From the NCBI GenBank assembly GCA_965226025.1, contig CBDDCD010000002.1:1612001-1676000 (forward strand): 64,000 nt of DNA, written 5' to 3'. Each line of letters begins with the position of its first letter. Positions within the stretch are counted from its first letter, which is position 1. This DNA is from Moanibacter sp965226025. GTDB lineage: Bacteria; Verrucomicrobiota; Verrucomicrobiia; Opitutales; UBA2987. A program made the translations under genes and the position numbers. Below are positions 16,938 through 26,647 of this stretch, piece by piece. The notes under the pieces are model-generated. The model was not told the origin of the DNA. It did not search any database and saw only the letters and a program-made list of their open reading frames with translations.

Positions 16938-17579
16938 GATATTCCTAATTTACGGTTACATTATTCTTGATTATAAAGAAATTGAGCCATTTGAGGAGAT
17001 TCTCCGGAGCATTTAAGAACCCGGAATTCCCGGATTGCTGGGGGGAAATCCGGGGATCCCCCTGACCCGATGGGTTGCAACTTCCCATCCGTACATGCGG
17101 CGGCGGCTCCGATAGCGGGCGCATCGGAGCATTATTGAGCGGTTCAAGCTGCGGGGTCTATATTTCCCCGCCCTCGAATTGTATCTCTGGAATTTTCCAG
17201 GGAATGGGCCCGCCGGAAAGAAGATGGCGGCAGCCCTCTCGAAACTGAACCCGCGAAAGGTTCTTATAATATACTCCATTCCGATTCATAATACGATGAT
17301 ATACGTCGCCGAAAAGCTCGGCGGTTTCCCGTAAGGGCATGAAATAAAGGAAGTTATACTAAGAGGATGGTTGGAAATTGCAATGTTTTAAAGACCGAGG
17401 GAAGGGGAAAGGTTCAAGCTCTGGTGCCCATACCCCTTGCGGTTGTCGAACCTATCTTCTTTTCTATACTTTTAGTACTTGAGTGGTGTGTCTGGCGAAA
17501 CGCCGAGGATCGGCCCTGAGTATGGTGATTTCCGCTCCTCTATTGGGAGAAGGTTCATGGGATTCGAGATATACTTGAA
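16938..17579. other. structured intergenic region between pilin and recQ
   Basis: About 640 bases with no supported gene. An AT-rich stretch (16938-16990) serves as pilin promoter. Between 17020 and 17230 there are several inverted repeats: GATGGG/CCCATC (17069-17089), GCTCCGAT/ATCGGAGC (17106-17130) and CTGGAA/TTCCAG (17187-17200), so a structured RNA or repeat remnant is possible. The recQ promoter is probably near the TATACTTTTAG at 17465-17475. Two overlapping minus-strand frames (17013-17340) have no family match. Confidence 0.4.
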
Positions 17580-19733
17580 ATGGGCGGGGAAATAGAAACT
17601 GGGCTGGCTGGCGGAAGTGCGCCTCAGGCCCTCAAAGGCAGCTTTGGGTTTGACTCGTTTCGTCCGGGTCAGGAAGCCGTGGTCGATTCCATTTTACGAG
17701 GAAAGGACCTCCTCGTAGTGATGCCGACCGGCGGAGGCAAGTCGCTTTGCTATCAGCTTCCTGCGGTGATGACTGCAGGGGTGACGATCGTTGTATCGCC
17801 CTTAATCGCTTTGATGAAGGACCAGGTAGACTCTCTTCTAGCGCGATCGATACGGGCCACATTCATCAACAGCAGTTTAAGCGGAGGGGAACAGAATAGA
17901 CGTATCGAGGAGATGGGAGAAGGGGCTTACAGGCTTGTCTACATTGCCCCGGAACGTTTCCGAAACTCGCGGTTTCTGTCGGCCTTGAAGAAGCTGAAGA
18001 TCTCTTTCTTCGCCATTGATGAGGCCCATTGCGTATCGATGTGGGGGCACGATTTTCGACCCGATTATCTTTGGATCGGTCGTTCCATCGATCAATTGGG
18101 GCATCCACCAGTGGCTGCATTTACGGCTACCGCTACTCCCGAAGTCCGGACCGACATTCTCAAGCACCTCAATATTCCTGATGCTATTGAATTCGTTACG
18201 GGATTCGGTCGACCGAACCTTGGATTTCAAGTTGAACATGCCACCTCGGAGGCGGCCAAGATCGCTCGTGTGAGCGAAGTCATTGGTTCGGAGAGGAAGG
18301 GAATCATTTACTGTGCCACGCGAAAGCGGGTGGAGCAGCTCTCCGATAAGCTCGTTTCCTGGGATATTGCGCACGTCTCCTACCACGCGGGCATGGAGGA
18401 TGAGCAAAGGAATGAGGCGCAGGAGCGCTTCATGAATGGAAGAGCGGATGTTGTTGTGGCGACGAATGCCTTTGGGATGGGAATCGACCGCGCCGATATC
18501 CGATTCGTTGTGCACTTCGAGATTCCTGGTAGTGTCGAAGCCTACTACCAGGAAGGGGGGAGGGCAGGTCGGGACGGAAAGCCCGCGCTCTGTTTGCTTC
18601 TCTTCAACTACGCCGACAAACGTATTCAGGAATTCTTCATCGAAGGAGGGAATCCGAGTGAAAGGGTGATCAGTTCGGTTTATTCATTGCTGTCACGGCT
18701 GGCGGACGAGAACGGTGAGATCCGGCTCTCGACCCGGGATCTGGCCAGTCGAATGGAAGGTCGAACGAACGGAATGGCTGTCGCAACCGCCCTTACTTTG
18801 TTGAGCCGTATGGGTGCGGTTGAGCGATTCGATCTGGCCGGTGAGCGCATGAAAGGTACGCGTCTCACACGGACCGATCTGTTATCAGGCGATCTGAAAA
18901 TCGACAACGAAGCACTTGCCGAAAAGGAAAAACGCGATCGCGCAAAACTGAATGCGGTCATTCAATATGCCTACGCCGACGCCTGCCGGCAACAATGGAT
19001 CCTCGACTATTTCGGAGAGAAGACGGCAGCCCCGTGCGGGCTATGCGACGTTTGTCTTCCCGATCCGTCTAGAGCGGCGCGTGATCCGACTGATGAGGAG
19101 CTTCTCACACTGAGGAAGGCGCTGAGCGGAGTTGCTCGCGCTTCCCGTCGTGGAGGCTCCGGGGGCTGGCTCCCTCGCTTTGGTGCAAACCGGATCATCA
19201 TGATGTTGACAGGGAGTCGTCGCGCTCAAGTCCTAGATGCCGGATTGGACACAGTTTCAACTTTCGGGATTCTCAAGGAACTGGGTGCGGACTACGTTAA
19301 GGCCCTATTCAAAGAGATGGAACGGAGTGGATTGATCCAGGCAACCGCGGATGAGTATCGAATGATCACTTTGACTTCATCGGGAGACGCCGTCATGCGG
19401 GGAAAGGATAAAGTCAGGCTCGCATTCCCGGAGGAAAGGAGGGCGGCGCCCGGCAAGAAAAGGGAAAACTCGGCCTCGGTTAAATTGGCGGAGGAGCCGG
19501 ATCAGGATCTCCTCAAGCTGCTCAAGGCCAAACGAGCCGAGATCGCAAGGGGTCGAGGCAATGTTCCTCTTTACACAGTCTTTTCCAATCGGACCCTGGA
19601 CAGTCTGGCGGCTTGCAAACCGTTGACGGTTGAGGAGGCGATGAGTATTCCAGGTGTCGGGAAGATCAAGGCCGGTACGGTCCTGCCCGCATTCTTGCGT
19701 GTGATTGCCGAGCATCGGAGCGGCCGCTCCTAG
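17580..19733 (+). CDS. recQ: ATP-dependent DNA helicase RecQ
   Basis: A 717-residue 3'-5' helicase in recombination and repair. It has Walker A MPTGGGKSLCYQLPA (about 48-62), DEAH box IDEAHCVSMWGHDFRPDY, and helicase C motifs GIIYCATRKRVEQL and VATNAFGMGIDRADIRFVVH. The QEGGRAGRDG arginine finger and the zinc-binding RecQ-Ct cysteines (CRQQWILDYFGE...CGLCDVC) follow. A C-terminal HRDC domain (about 640-715) includes NRTLDSLAACKPLTVEEAMSIPGVG. The full length is normal for the family. The stop TAG sits in CTCCTAG followed by CCTGTCGGAG, a degraded family A end. Confidence 0.96.
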   Translation: MGGEIETGLAGGSAPQALKGSFGFDSFRPGQEAVVDSILRGKDLLVVMPTGGGKSLCYQLPAVMTAGVTIVVSPLIALMKDQVDSLLARSIRATFINSSLSGGEQNRRIEEMGEGAYRLVYIAPERFRNSRFLSALKKLKISFFAIDEAHCVSMWGHDFRPDYLWIGRSIDQLGHPPVAAFTATATPEVRTDILKHLNIPDAIEFVTGFGRPNLGFQVEHATSEAAKIARVSEVIGSERKGIIYCATRKRVEQLSDKLVSWDIAHVSYHAGMEDEQRNEAQERFMNGRADVVVATNAFGMGIDRADIRFVVHFEIPGSVEAYYQEGGRAGRDGKPALCLLLFNYADKRIQEFFIEGGNPSERVISSVYSLLSRLADENGEIRLSTRDLASRMEGRTNGMAVATALTLLSRMGAVERFDLAGERMKGTRLTRTDLLSGDLKIDNEALAEKEKRDRAKLNAVIQYAYADACRQQWILDYFGEKTAAPCGLCDVCLPDPSRAARDPTDEELLTLRKALSGVARASRRGGSGGWLPRFGANRIIMMLTGSRRAQVLDAGLDTVSTFGILKELGADYVKALFKEMERSGLIQATADEYRMITLTSSGDAVMRGKDKVRLAFPEERRAAPGKKRENSASVKLAEEPDQDLLKLLKAKRAEIARGRGNVPLYTVFSNRTLDSLAACKPLTVEEAMSIPGVGKIKAGTVLPAFLRVIAEHRSGRS

Positions 19734-19796
19734 CCCCAACCTGTCGGAGAAATCTCAGGAGGCTTTACAAAGAAGCGGTGAACTTCTATTAGTCCT

Positions 19797-20957
19797 TTGC
19801 AGATGATACTAGATCCTGCGCAAAAAACCTACCCGGAGTTCAGCCTCAATCGCCTCTTGGAAACCGTCTTCGCTCCCGAGGGAGGCGAGAGAGTGGCGAT
19901 TTTGATCGATTTGGAAGATCCCTCCCAGGTGGAGAGCTTTCGCTTTCTGGAGGACTCAACTCTCACTGTTCAGCGCCATGCCTTTGAGATTTTCCACCGG
20001 GCATTCGAGAATGGCGAATTGGATGACCTCGGTCTCAAAGGGGGCGATCTATATGCCTATAGGATTACGGGAGGGAGCAATCTCGACCTCCCCGATGATC
20101 TCTATGATACCCACGGAAACCATTTGAGCTTTGCCCAGGATATTTACCCGGAATTCGAAATCATTCTGTGCATTTCGACTTTCTCAGCAACCGCTCCCCT
20201 CACCGCCTCGGCCAAGAAATTCGGTTTCAGGGGAGCCACCCTGCACGGATTGAATGACATTATTCTCTCTTCCGGACTCTGTGTCGACTACAATGAAGTG
20301 AGCCGGGATGCGGAGAAACTAAGGCTGGGTATGACCCGCGCCGATCGCTTTGAGATCGATTACGAAGTGAACGGAACCTCGTGCACGTTGAGCTTAATCT
20401 GCAATGGACAGGAAGCACAGAAAAGCCATGGTCTCTGCCGGGGGAAAAAACCGGACGTAGCTAATCTACCGGCGGGTGAGGTCTACTTTGTCCCGGAAGA
20501 CGCCGAGGGCCAGTTCCCCATGCAATATAGCGATGGAACCCTGGGAGTGATGCAAGTTGAGGGCGGGCGCATTCGCCGTGCTATCCTGCTCCAGGGTTCT
20601 GACGAAACGGTCGAAGCGCACAATCGCAGACTCCAGTCGGATCCGGTTACGGGAGAGATCGGCGAGTTGGGTTTTGGAACTCAGATCCTTCCGGTGTCCG
20701 GCTGCGACATCCAGGACGAGAAAATCCTCGGCACCGTTCACGTGGCGACCGGTCGCAGCGACCATCTCGGTGGACATCTGACACCGGATCTCTTCGCTGA
20801 ACACCAAAATGCGACCCACGATGATATTCTCTTCGCCCCCTTCAAGACACCGGATATCAAGATTCCCGAGGTGCGAATGCAAAAAGAAGGTACGACTACG
20901 GTAGTCCTCAAGGAGTACCAGCCATCGGACTATCTGGTTTCGCTCCTCGACAGTTAG
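19797..20957 (+). CDS. M29 aminopeptidase-like protein
   Basis: A 386-residue protein whose C-terminal half resembles aminopeptidase T (peptidase family M29). It has NLPAGEVYFVPED, GELGFGTQ, DEKILGTVHVATGRSDHLGG and a final THDDILFAP, which supply the Glu, His and Asp positions expected for the two-metal site. The N-terminal half is less like typical M29 proteins, so peptidase activity is not certain. It starts 63 bases after recQ and ends 15 bases before the methyltransferase gene, suggesting an operon with the latter. Confidence 0.6.
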   Translation: MQMILDPAQKTYPEFSLNRLLETVFAPEGGERVAILIDLEDPSQVESFRFLEDSTLTVQRHAFEIFHRAFENGELDDLGLKGGDLYAYRITGGSNLDLPDDLYDTHGNHLSFAQDIYPEFEIILCISTFSATAPLTASAKKFGFRGATLHGLNDIILSSGLCVDYNEVSRDAEKLRLGMTRADRFEIDYEVNGTSCTLSLICNGQEAQKSHGLCRGKKPDVANLPAGEVYFVPEDAEGQFPMQYSDGTLGVMQVEGGRIRRAILLQGSDETVEAHNRRLQSDPVTGEIGELGFGTQILPVSGCDIQDEKILGTVHVATGRSDHLGGHLTPDLFAEHQNATHDDILFAPFKTPDIKIPEVRMQKEGTTTVVLKEYQPSDYLVSLLDS

Positions 20958-20972
20958 GCTGCTCCAGGGACG

Positions 20973-21722
20973 ATGGGGAACGTCTACGAGACGAGCCGTT
21001 CGCTCGAGGAATACCTCCTCTTTCATTACGGGGATGCCGAAGAGATACTCCCGTTTGGCTTTGGTCCCCGAGCGGCCCTGGATTTTCCTACGCGATCCGT
21101 TTCGGAGTGCCTCAATCGCGAACTCCTACTATCACGACCACGTGGGCTCGATGTCGGTTGTGCGGTGGGAAGATCCAGCTTTGAACTGGCCCGCTATTGC
21201 TGCGAGGTGATCGCGGTCGATTTTTCTGCCGCCTTCATCGCCGCCGCCCATGCGCTGCAAAGAAGAGGCAGATTGGATTACCGCTACAAAGTCCATGGTG
21301 AGGTCTACAACACTTCCGAAGCCCGGATACCGGATGGCGTCGACCCTGGTCGGGTCACTTTTGCGGTTGGCGACGCCCACGACCTACCCGAGGCCTACGG
21401 CAGTTTCGATGTCGTTCATGCCGCCAACCTGCTCTGCCGCATGGTTCGCCCGGCAGCCCTGCTGGAACGATTTCCTTCCCTTGTCAGGCAGGGAGGACAG
21501 CTTATTATCACCAGCCCCTACACTTGGGACGAGGAGTTCACTCCGCCAGAAAACTGGGTGGGAGCGAGAGCGAATTCGGCTGAGCCCTTCGCTGCCCTGG
21601 AAACACGGTTGAAGAATGCCTTTCGTTTGGAGAGACGCACGAATCTTCCCTTCCTCATTCGTGAGCACGCCCGAAAATTCCAATGGAGCGTGGCCGAGGC
21701 TAGCGTCTGGATCCGAAAATAG
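20973..21722 (+). CDS. putative 4-mercaptohistidine N1-methyltransferase (OvoA C-terminal type)
   Basis: A 249-residue SAM-dependent methyltransferase resembling the C-terminal domain of OvoA, which methylates 5(4)-mercaptohistidine to make ovothiol. Diagnostic parts are NVYETSRSLEEYLLFHYGDAEEILPFGFGPRAALDFPTRSV near the start, the SAM-binding GLDVGCAVGRSSFELAR, then VTFAVGDAHDLPEAYGSFDVVHAANLLCR. The sulfoxide-synthase half of OvoA is absent here, so the protein is a stand-alone domain. Its substrate in this organism is inferred only from family membership. Confidence 0.8.
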   Translation: MGNVYETSRSLEEYLLFHYGDAEEILPFGFGPRAALDFPTRSVSECLNRELLLSRPRGLDVGCAVGRSSFELARYCCEVIAVDFSAAFIAAAHALQRRGRLDYRYKVHGEVYNTSEARIPDGVDPGRVTFAVGDAHDLPEAYGSFDVVHAANLLCRMVRPAALLERFPSLVRQGGQLIITSPYTWDEEFTPPENWVGARANSAEPFAALETRLKNAFRLERRTNLPFLIREHARKFQWSVAEASVWIRK

Positions 21723-22049
21723 GCTGAAGCTCGGCGACCCACCCCTGACCCCTCCGCTGGAGGGGAACAGGATGACGTAGCTCAGGACCTAATTCGGTGT
21801 TAAGCAGTGGATCGTTGGGAGCTTTTGCACTTGCTCGAGAGGATTCGCGCAGTCCCTCTCTCTTCTCCCTATTCGTTGCCGTGCTTTCATTCGTTGCTCC
21901 CCGGTATCTGTCCGGGAAGGACCGGGCCCTGAAACTGGGCAGTCGGATGCAGAGGGGCCAGTCAGACGAATTTTGTCTTGCTTGAGAGGAGATATTTGCC
22001 AGCCTTTTAATAACCGGGAACTGAGAGGGATCGCCCCTTCCGATCTGCT
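21723..22049. other. intergenic region upstream of gltB
   Basis: No gene is supported. It contains a C-type hairpin (CCCCTCC-gct-GGAGGGG, 21749-21765) and a long leader before gltB with short GC-rich inverted repeats. No clear sigma54 site: the best GG-N10-GC (within TGGATCGTTGGGAGC, near 21810) lacks the TTGC box. Confidence 0.4.
21749..21765. repeat. C-type hairpin (CCCCTCC/GGAGGGG)
   Basis: A short hairpin in the context ACCCACCCCTGACCCCTCC. Similar hairpins occur at 45433-45450 and 56216-56231, all between genes. A probable dispersed terminator-like repeat. Confidence 0.5.
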
Positions 22050-25000
22050 GTGATTAGAAAATTTGCCAATCCATCGCCCTTGTACAATTGGGAGTTCGAA
22101 CACGATTCCTGCGGGGTTGGTTTTATTGCGAATACGAGGGGTGAGCGGTCCTATACGATTATCGATCGGGCCGTCACTGGGTTGAAAAATCTGGCTCACA
22201 GAGGGGCGATCGATGCGGATGCCGTAACCGGAGACGGTTCCGGGATACTCACCCAGATTCCCTACGATCTATTTCGGGATTATTTGGAATCCAAGAGAAA
22301 GAAGCTCTACAAAGAGTCCGATCTGGCGGTTTGCGTCGTCTTTCTGCCTCGCAATGACGAGTATGCCGAGGCTCACGGTCGACGTATTCTGGAAGATGCA
22401 ATCCGAGGAGAGGACCTGGCGTTTATTGCTTGGAGAGAGGTGCCGGTGAACCCGGATTGTTTGGGAAAGACGGCTGAGCTGAGCCGACCTTTGATTCTCC
22501 AAGCTCTGGTGGGTCGCAAGGAAGAGAGCAAGCAGTCGGAAAAGGAGGAGGAGGCATTCGAAAGGAGCTGTTTTCTGGCGATGAAGATGGCGGAAAAGAA
22601 GGCCGTTGAGGAGGAATTTGAGAATTTCTACATCGTCAGCTTTTCCAGCCGAACGATAACCTACAAGGGTTTGCTCAGCGCTCCTCAGATACGCCATTTT
22701 TTCCTGGATTTGAGGTCTCCTCTTTACACCACCGCCTTTGCCATTTTTCATCAGCGGTTCGCCACCAACACGATACCGGATTGGACACGAGCGCAGCCCT
22801 ACCGAATGTTGGCTCATAACGGGGAGATCAACACCATCAAAGGGAACCGAAATCTCATGCGGGCTCGCGGGTTTGCCTCGTCCTATGGGGTCTGGGGGGA
22901 TCGGTTTACCGACCTCCATCCAATTATCCAGCCGGAGATGAGCGACTCGGCGAGTTTTGACAATGCGCTTCAGCTGATCGCACTCTCCGGCCGATCGAGT
23001 GTCGAGAGTGTTTCCATGATGATGCCGGCATCGTGGGAGAAAGACGAGGGATTGCCACAGGATGTGAGGGATTTCTTTCATTTTCACTCGACCATGATCG
23101 AGCCCTGGGACGGTCCCTGTGCGATTGTGTTTACGGATGGTCGCTTTGTCGGCGCGTCCCTCGATCGCAGCGGTCTGCGCCCCCTTCGCTACAAGGTCTA
23201 CGACGACGGGACCGTAGTCATGGCCTCGGAGGCGGGAATCATTCCCGACTGGGGGGCTAAGATTGTTGTCAATGGACGTTTGGGCCCAAGTCGGATGGTG
23301 GCGGTGGACCTTCATGAGAGGAAGATTCTGGAGGACGACGCACGGAAGTCGTATCTCGCAACCCTGGGAGACTTCGGCAGATGGTGCGGGGACTCGCTCC
23401 ACAATCTCCATCAGCTCGCGAAGGGCGAGGCCGAGTATGAAGAGCTCTCCGTGGATCCGGAGACAGTGGATCCACTCCAAGTGGTGTTCGGCTACCACTT
23501 GGACGAGCGGGAATTGGTGCTTGTGCCGATGGTCGAGACCGGTTTGGAGCCACTTGGATCAATGGGCGACGACACCCCTTTGGCAGTCCTCTCGCGTCGG
23601 CCGCGGCTCCTCTTCACTTACTTCAAACAGCTCTTCGCCCAGGTGACGAATCCGGCGATCGATTCCACTCGCGAGCACCTAATGATGTCGCTGAACATGT
23701 ATTTGGGCGGGCGGTTGGAGTTGTTCGATGTCAAGGAGCTCCCGCACGACCGGGAGTTTCTCGAGTTAGATACGCCGATACTCTTCAATCACGAATACAG
23801 GAGAATCTATAATACGAGTTTTCTTCGTGGCCGCATTCTCAAGTTGGACGCCGTCTTCGAAGCGAACCAGGGACCGGATGCCTTGGAGGTCCAGATTCAA
23901 TCCCTCAAGGATCGGGCGCGGACGGCGGTAGCTATCGAAGGGATGCGTGTCATCGTCGTTTCCGATCGCAAGGTGGGTGAGTCGAGAGCACCCATACCCA
24001 TTTTACTTGCAGTGGGAGCGGTTCATCAGGAGCTGGTTCGGACCGGACAGCGGCTGAGGGCCGATATTGTGGCGGAAACCGGCGAAGCGCGGGACGTTCA
24101 TCAAATCGCCTGCCTGGTTGGGTTCGGGGCCAATGCGGTCTTTCCTTATCTGGCCCTCGATGTGATCCGCACGCTGTTTTCCAATGGCGAGGGACCGAAA
24201 GGTGTCGGGGTTGCCGAGGGACTCAAGAACTATCGCGGCGCCCTTGACAAGGGCCTCCTCAAGATCATGTCCAAAATGGGGATCGGGACCCTTTTCAGCT
24301 ATCAGGGCGCTCAGATCTTCGAGGCGATTGGGTTAAACAAAAAGTTGGTGGAGGACTGTTTCTATGGAACCCCTTCCCCAATCAGCGGGATTTCCTACCG
24401 CGAGATTGCGGAGGAAGTTCTGGTGAGGCACGGGAAAGCATTCTCTCAGGTGAAGGAGGCCGCGGCTGTCGAATCCGATGGCTATTTCAAGGCGAAGCGA
24501 AATGGGGGAGAATTCCACAGCTGGAACCCGAAGGTTGTTTCGGGAATGAACAAATTCGTCCGGAAGGGCGGCTTCGAGAATTTTGATCTCTTTAAATCGG
24601 CCAGTGAAGAGCACGTGCCGGTGGCTCCCCGGGATCTGCTCCAGTTCAAATTCGCGGAGGCGAAAGTCCCGCTTCCCAAAGTGGAACCGGTAGAGGAGAT
24701 TCGTAGGCGCTTTACCACCGCCGGAATGTCTTTCGGAGCCCTTTCGCCAGAAGCTCACGAATGCCTCGCCATCGCGATGAACAGGATCGGCGGTAAGTCG
24801 AATTCTGGTGAAGGAGGTGAAGACCCGAGACGTTTTTCTCTGCTCGAGAATGGAGAGAACGCGAACAGTGCGATCAAGCAGGTGGCGAGCGGGCGTTTCG
24901 GTGTAACGGCCGAATACCTGGCCAATGCGAAGGAGATCGAGATCAAGATTGCCCAGGGCGCGAAACCCGGGGAAGGGGGTCAGATTCCAGGCCACAAAGT

Positions 25001-26618
25001 CTCCGAGATGATCGCCCGTCTTCGCTACAGCGTTCCGGGTGTTCCCCTCATCTCGCCGCCTCCGCACCACGACATTTACTCAATCGAGGATCTCGCTCAG
25101 TTGATTTTCGATCTCAAGGAGGTGAATCCGAGGGCCAAAGTATCTGTGAAGCTGGTGTCGAGTTCCGGAGTCGGAACAATCGCGGTGGGTGTGGCCAAAG
25201 CGTATGCCGACATTATTCTCATTGCCGGGCACGAAGGCGGAACCGGCGCCTCGCCTATTTCCTCAATTAAGAACGCCGGATCGGCATGGGAGATCGGAAT
25301 TTCGGAGGTACATCAGATTCTGATGATGAATGGTCTACGGAACCGGGTAACTCTTAGGACCGACGGAGGGATGCGAACGGGGCGGGATATCGTAATGGCG
25401 TCTATTCTCGGTGCGGAGGAATTCAACTTCGGAACCGCCGCCTTAATTGCCGCCGGTTGTGCGATGTTTCGCGTCTGCCATCTCAATAGCTGTCCGGTGG
25501 GTGTGGCCACCCAGAATGAGGAACTGAGGGCGAAATTCCGCGGCAAAGCGGAAAATGTAATTCAATTCTTTGACGCCGTGGCGGAGGATGTGCGTCGTTA
25601 CCTGGCGAAATTGGGATACCGGAAACTGGATGAGATTATCGGGCGGACGGAACTCCTCGAACAGATCGAGGATCCGGAGAATCCAAAAACAAAAAAAATC
25701 GATCTTTCATCAATCCTCCACAATCCTGATCCCTCCGGAGACTTGCCGAGGATCAATACGCGCAGTCGCAACGACAGTCCCGGCCACGAGGGGTCGCTCG
25801 ATCATCAGATTCTACAGGATGCGAGGGGAGCCATCCTGCAAAAACGCAGCCACTATGCGGGAACTTACAAGATTAACAACACCCACCGTGACGTCGGTAC
25901 CCGCTTATCGGGCGAAATCGCCTACATGTACGGAAACCAAGGGCTGAAGCAAGGAGCCCTTGACCTTACTTTCAGGGGGAGCGCGGGACAAAGTTTCGGC
26001 GCCTTTCTCGTGCCCGGCATTCACTTGCGTCTGGTTGGAGAAGCCAACGACTACGTGGGTAAGGGGATGCACGGTGGCGAAATCATCATAAGGCCAAGAG
26101 AGGACGAGGAATTCGCATGGCACGAGAACTTCATCGCGGGGAACACCTGTATCTATGGGGCGACGGGCGGTTTCCTCTTTGCCGCCGGACGCACCGGCCA
26201 GCGATTCGCGGTGCGGAATTCCGGGGCCACCGCCGTAGTTGAAGGGGTGGGTGACCATGGGTGTGAGTACATGACTCGAGGTACCGTCGTCGTCCTGGGT
26301 CCGACGGGTCGAAACTTTGGGGCGGGGATGAGCGGCGGACTCGCTTTCGTGTATGATTCCGATCTGACCTTTAATGACCGGATCAATCCCGAGATGGTCA
26401 AAATTGAAGGAATGAAATTCGATGAGGAGGCCGAGGAATTGAGAAAACTGATCGAACTCTACGCCAGGCTGACGCAGAGTCCCCTCGCACTCGATGTTGC
26501 CGGTAACTGGGAGGCGTCGCTCTTTACTTTTCGAAAGGTAGTCCCGAAGGCCCTTTCCACAGACCCCGCCTATCCTCAGTACCAGTTTGACATCGCGGCC
26601 CAGGCTTTGGCGGTTTAG
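22050..26618 (+). CDS. gltB: glutamate synthase, large subunit
   Basis: A 1522-residue glutamate synthase alpha subunit making glutamate from glutamine and 2-oxoglutarate. It starts at GTG 22050. A 20-residue propeptide precedes the glutaminase nucleophile C21 (HDSCGVGFIAN). The N-terminal class II amidotransferase is followed by the central domain and the FMN-binding barrel (GGKSNSGEGGEDPRRF, VGVAKAYADIILIAGHEGGTGASP). The 3Fe-4S cysteines lie in CAMFRVCHLNSCPVG, and a C-terminal GXGXG beta-helix follows. The small subunit gltD is not adjacent. The stop TAG begins a perfect 32-base palindrome shared with the convergent porin gene. Confidence 0.97.
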   Translation: MIRKFANPSPLYNWEFEHDSCGVGFIANTRGERSYTIIDRAVTGLKNLAHRGAIDADAVTGDGSGILTQIPYDLFRDYLESKRKKLYKESDLAVCVVFLPRNDEYAEAHGRRILEDAIRGEDLAFIAWREVPVNPDCLGKTAELSRPLILQALVGRKEESKQSEKEEEAFERSCFLAMKMAEKKAVEEEFENFYIVSFSSRTITYKGLLSAPQIRHFFLDLRSPLYTTAFAIFHQRFATNTIPDWTRAQPYRMLAHNGEINTIKGNRNLMRARGFASSYGVWGDRFTDLHPIIQPEMSDSASFDNALQLIALSGRSSVESVSMMMPASWEKDEGLPQDVRDFFHFHSTMIEPWDGPCAIVFTDGRFVGASLDRSGLRPLRYKVYDDGTVVMASEAGIIPDWGAKIVVNGRLGPSRMVAVDLHERKILEDDARKSYLATLGDFGRWCGDSLHNLHQLAKGEAEYEELSVDPETVDPLQVVFGYHLDERELVLVPMVETGLEPLGSMGDDTPLAVLSRRPRLLFTYFKQLFAQVTNPAIDSTREHLMMSLNMYLGGRLELFDVKELPHDREFLELDTPILFNHEYRRIYNTSFLRGRILKLDAVFEANQGPDALEVQIQSLKDRARTAVAIEGMRVIVVSDRKVGESRAPIPILLAVGAVHQELVRTGQRLRADIVAETGEARDVHQIACLVGFGANAVFPYLALDVIRTLFSNGEGPKGVGVAEGLKNYRGALDKGLLKIMSKMGIGTLFSYQGAQIFEAIGLNKKLVEDCFYGTPSPISGISYREIAEEVLVRHGKAFSQVKEAAAVESDGYFKAKRNGGEFHSWNPKVVSGMNKFVRKGGFENFDLFKSASEEHVPVAPRDLLQFKFAEAKVPLPKVEPVEEIRRRFTTAGMSFGALSPEAHECLAIAMNRIGGKSNSGEGGEDPRRFSLLENGENANSAIKQVASGRFGVTAEYLANAKEIEIKIAQGAKPGEGGQIPGHKVSEMIARLRYSVPGVPLISPPPHHDIYSIEDLAQLIFDLKEVNPRAKVSVKLVSSSGVGTIAVGVAKAYADIILIAGHEGGTGASPISSIKNAGSAWEIGISEVHQILMMNGLRNRVTLRTDGGMRTGRDIVMASILGAEEFNFGTAALIAAGCAMFRVCHLNSCPVGVATQNEELRAKFRGKAENVIQFFDAVAEDVRRYLAKLGYRKLDEIIGRTELLEQIEDPENPKTKKIDLSSILHNPDPSGDLPRINTRSRNDSPGHEGSLDHQILQDARGAILQKRSHYAGTYKINNTHRDVGTRLSGEIAYMYGNQGLKQGALDLTFRGSAGQSFGAFLVPGIHLRLVGEANDYVGKGMHGGEIIIRPREDEEFAWHENFIAGNTCIYGATGGFLFAAGRTGQRFAVRNSGATAVVEGVGDHGCEYMTRGTVVVLGPTGRNFGAGMSGGLAFVYDSDLTFNDRINPEMVKIEGMKFDEEAEELRKLIELYARLTQSPLALDVAGNWEASLFTFRKVVPKALSTDPAYPQYQFDIAAQALAV

Positions 26619-26647
26619 CTTTGAAATCCAGCTGGATTTCAAAGCTA
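26616..26647. terminator. perfect 32-bp palindrome holding both convergent stop codons
   Basis: TAGCTTTGAAATCCAG is followed directly by its exact inverse complement. The left TAG is the gltB stop and the right CTA is the porin stop on the other strand. A bidirectional terminator is the obvious role, although no T-run follows. Confidence 0.75.

Noticed and set aside
21789..22199. Minus-strand frame of 136 codons upstream of gltB
   Set aside because: It overlaps the conserved gltB N-terminus and has no recognisable domain.
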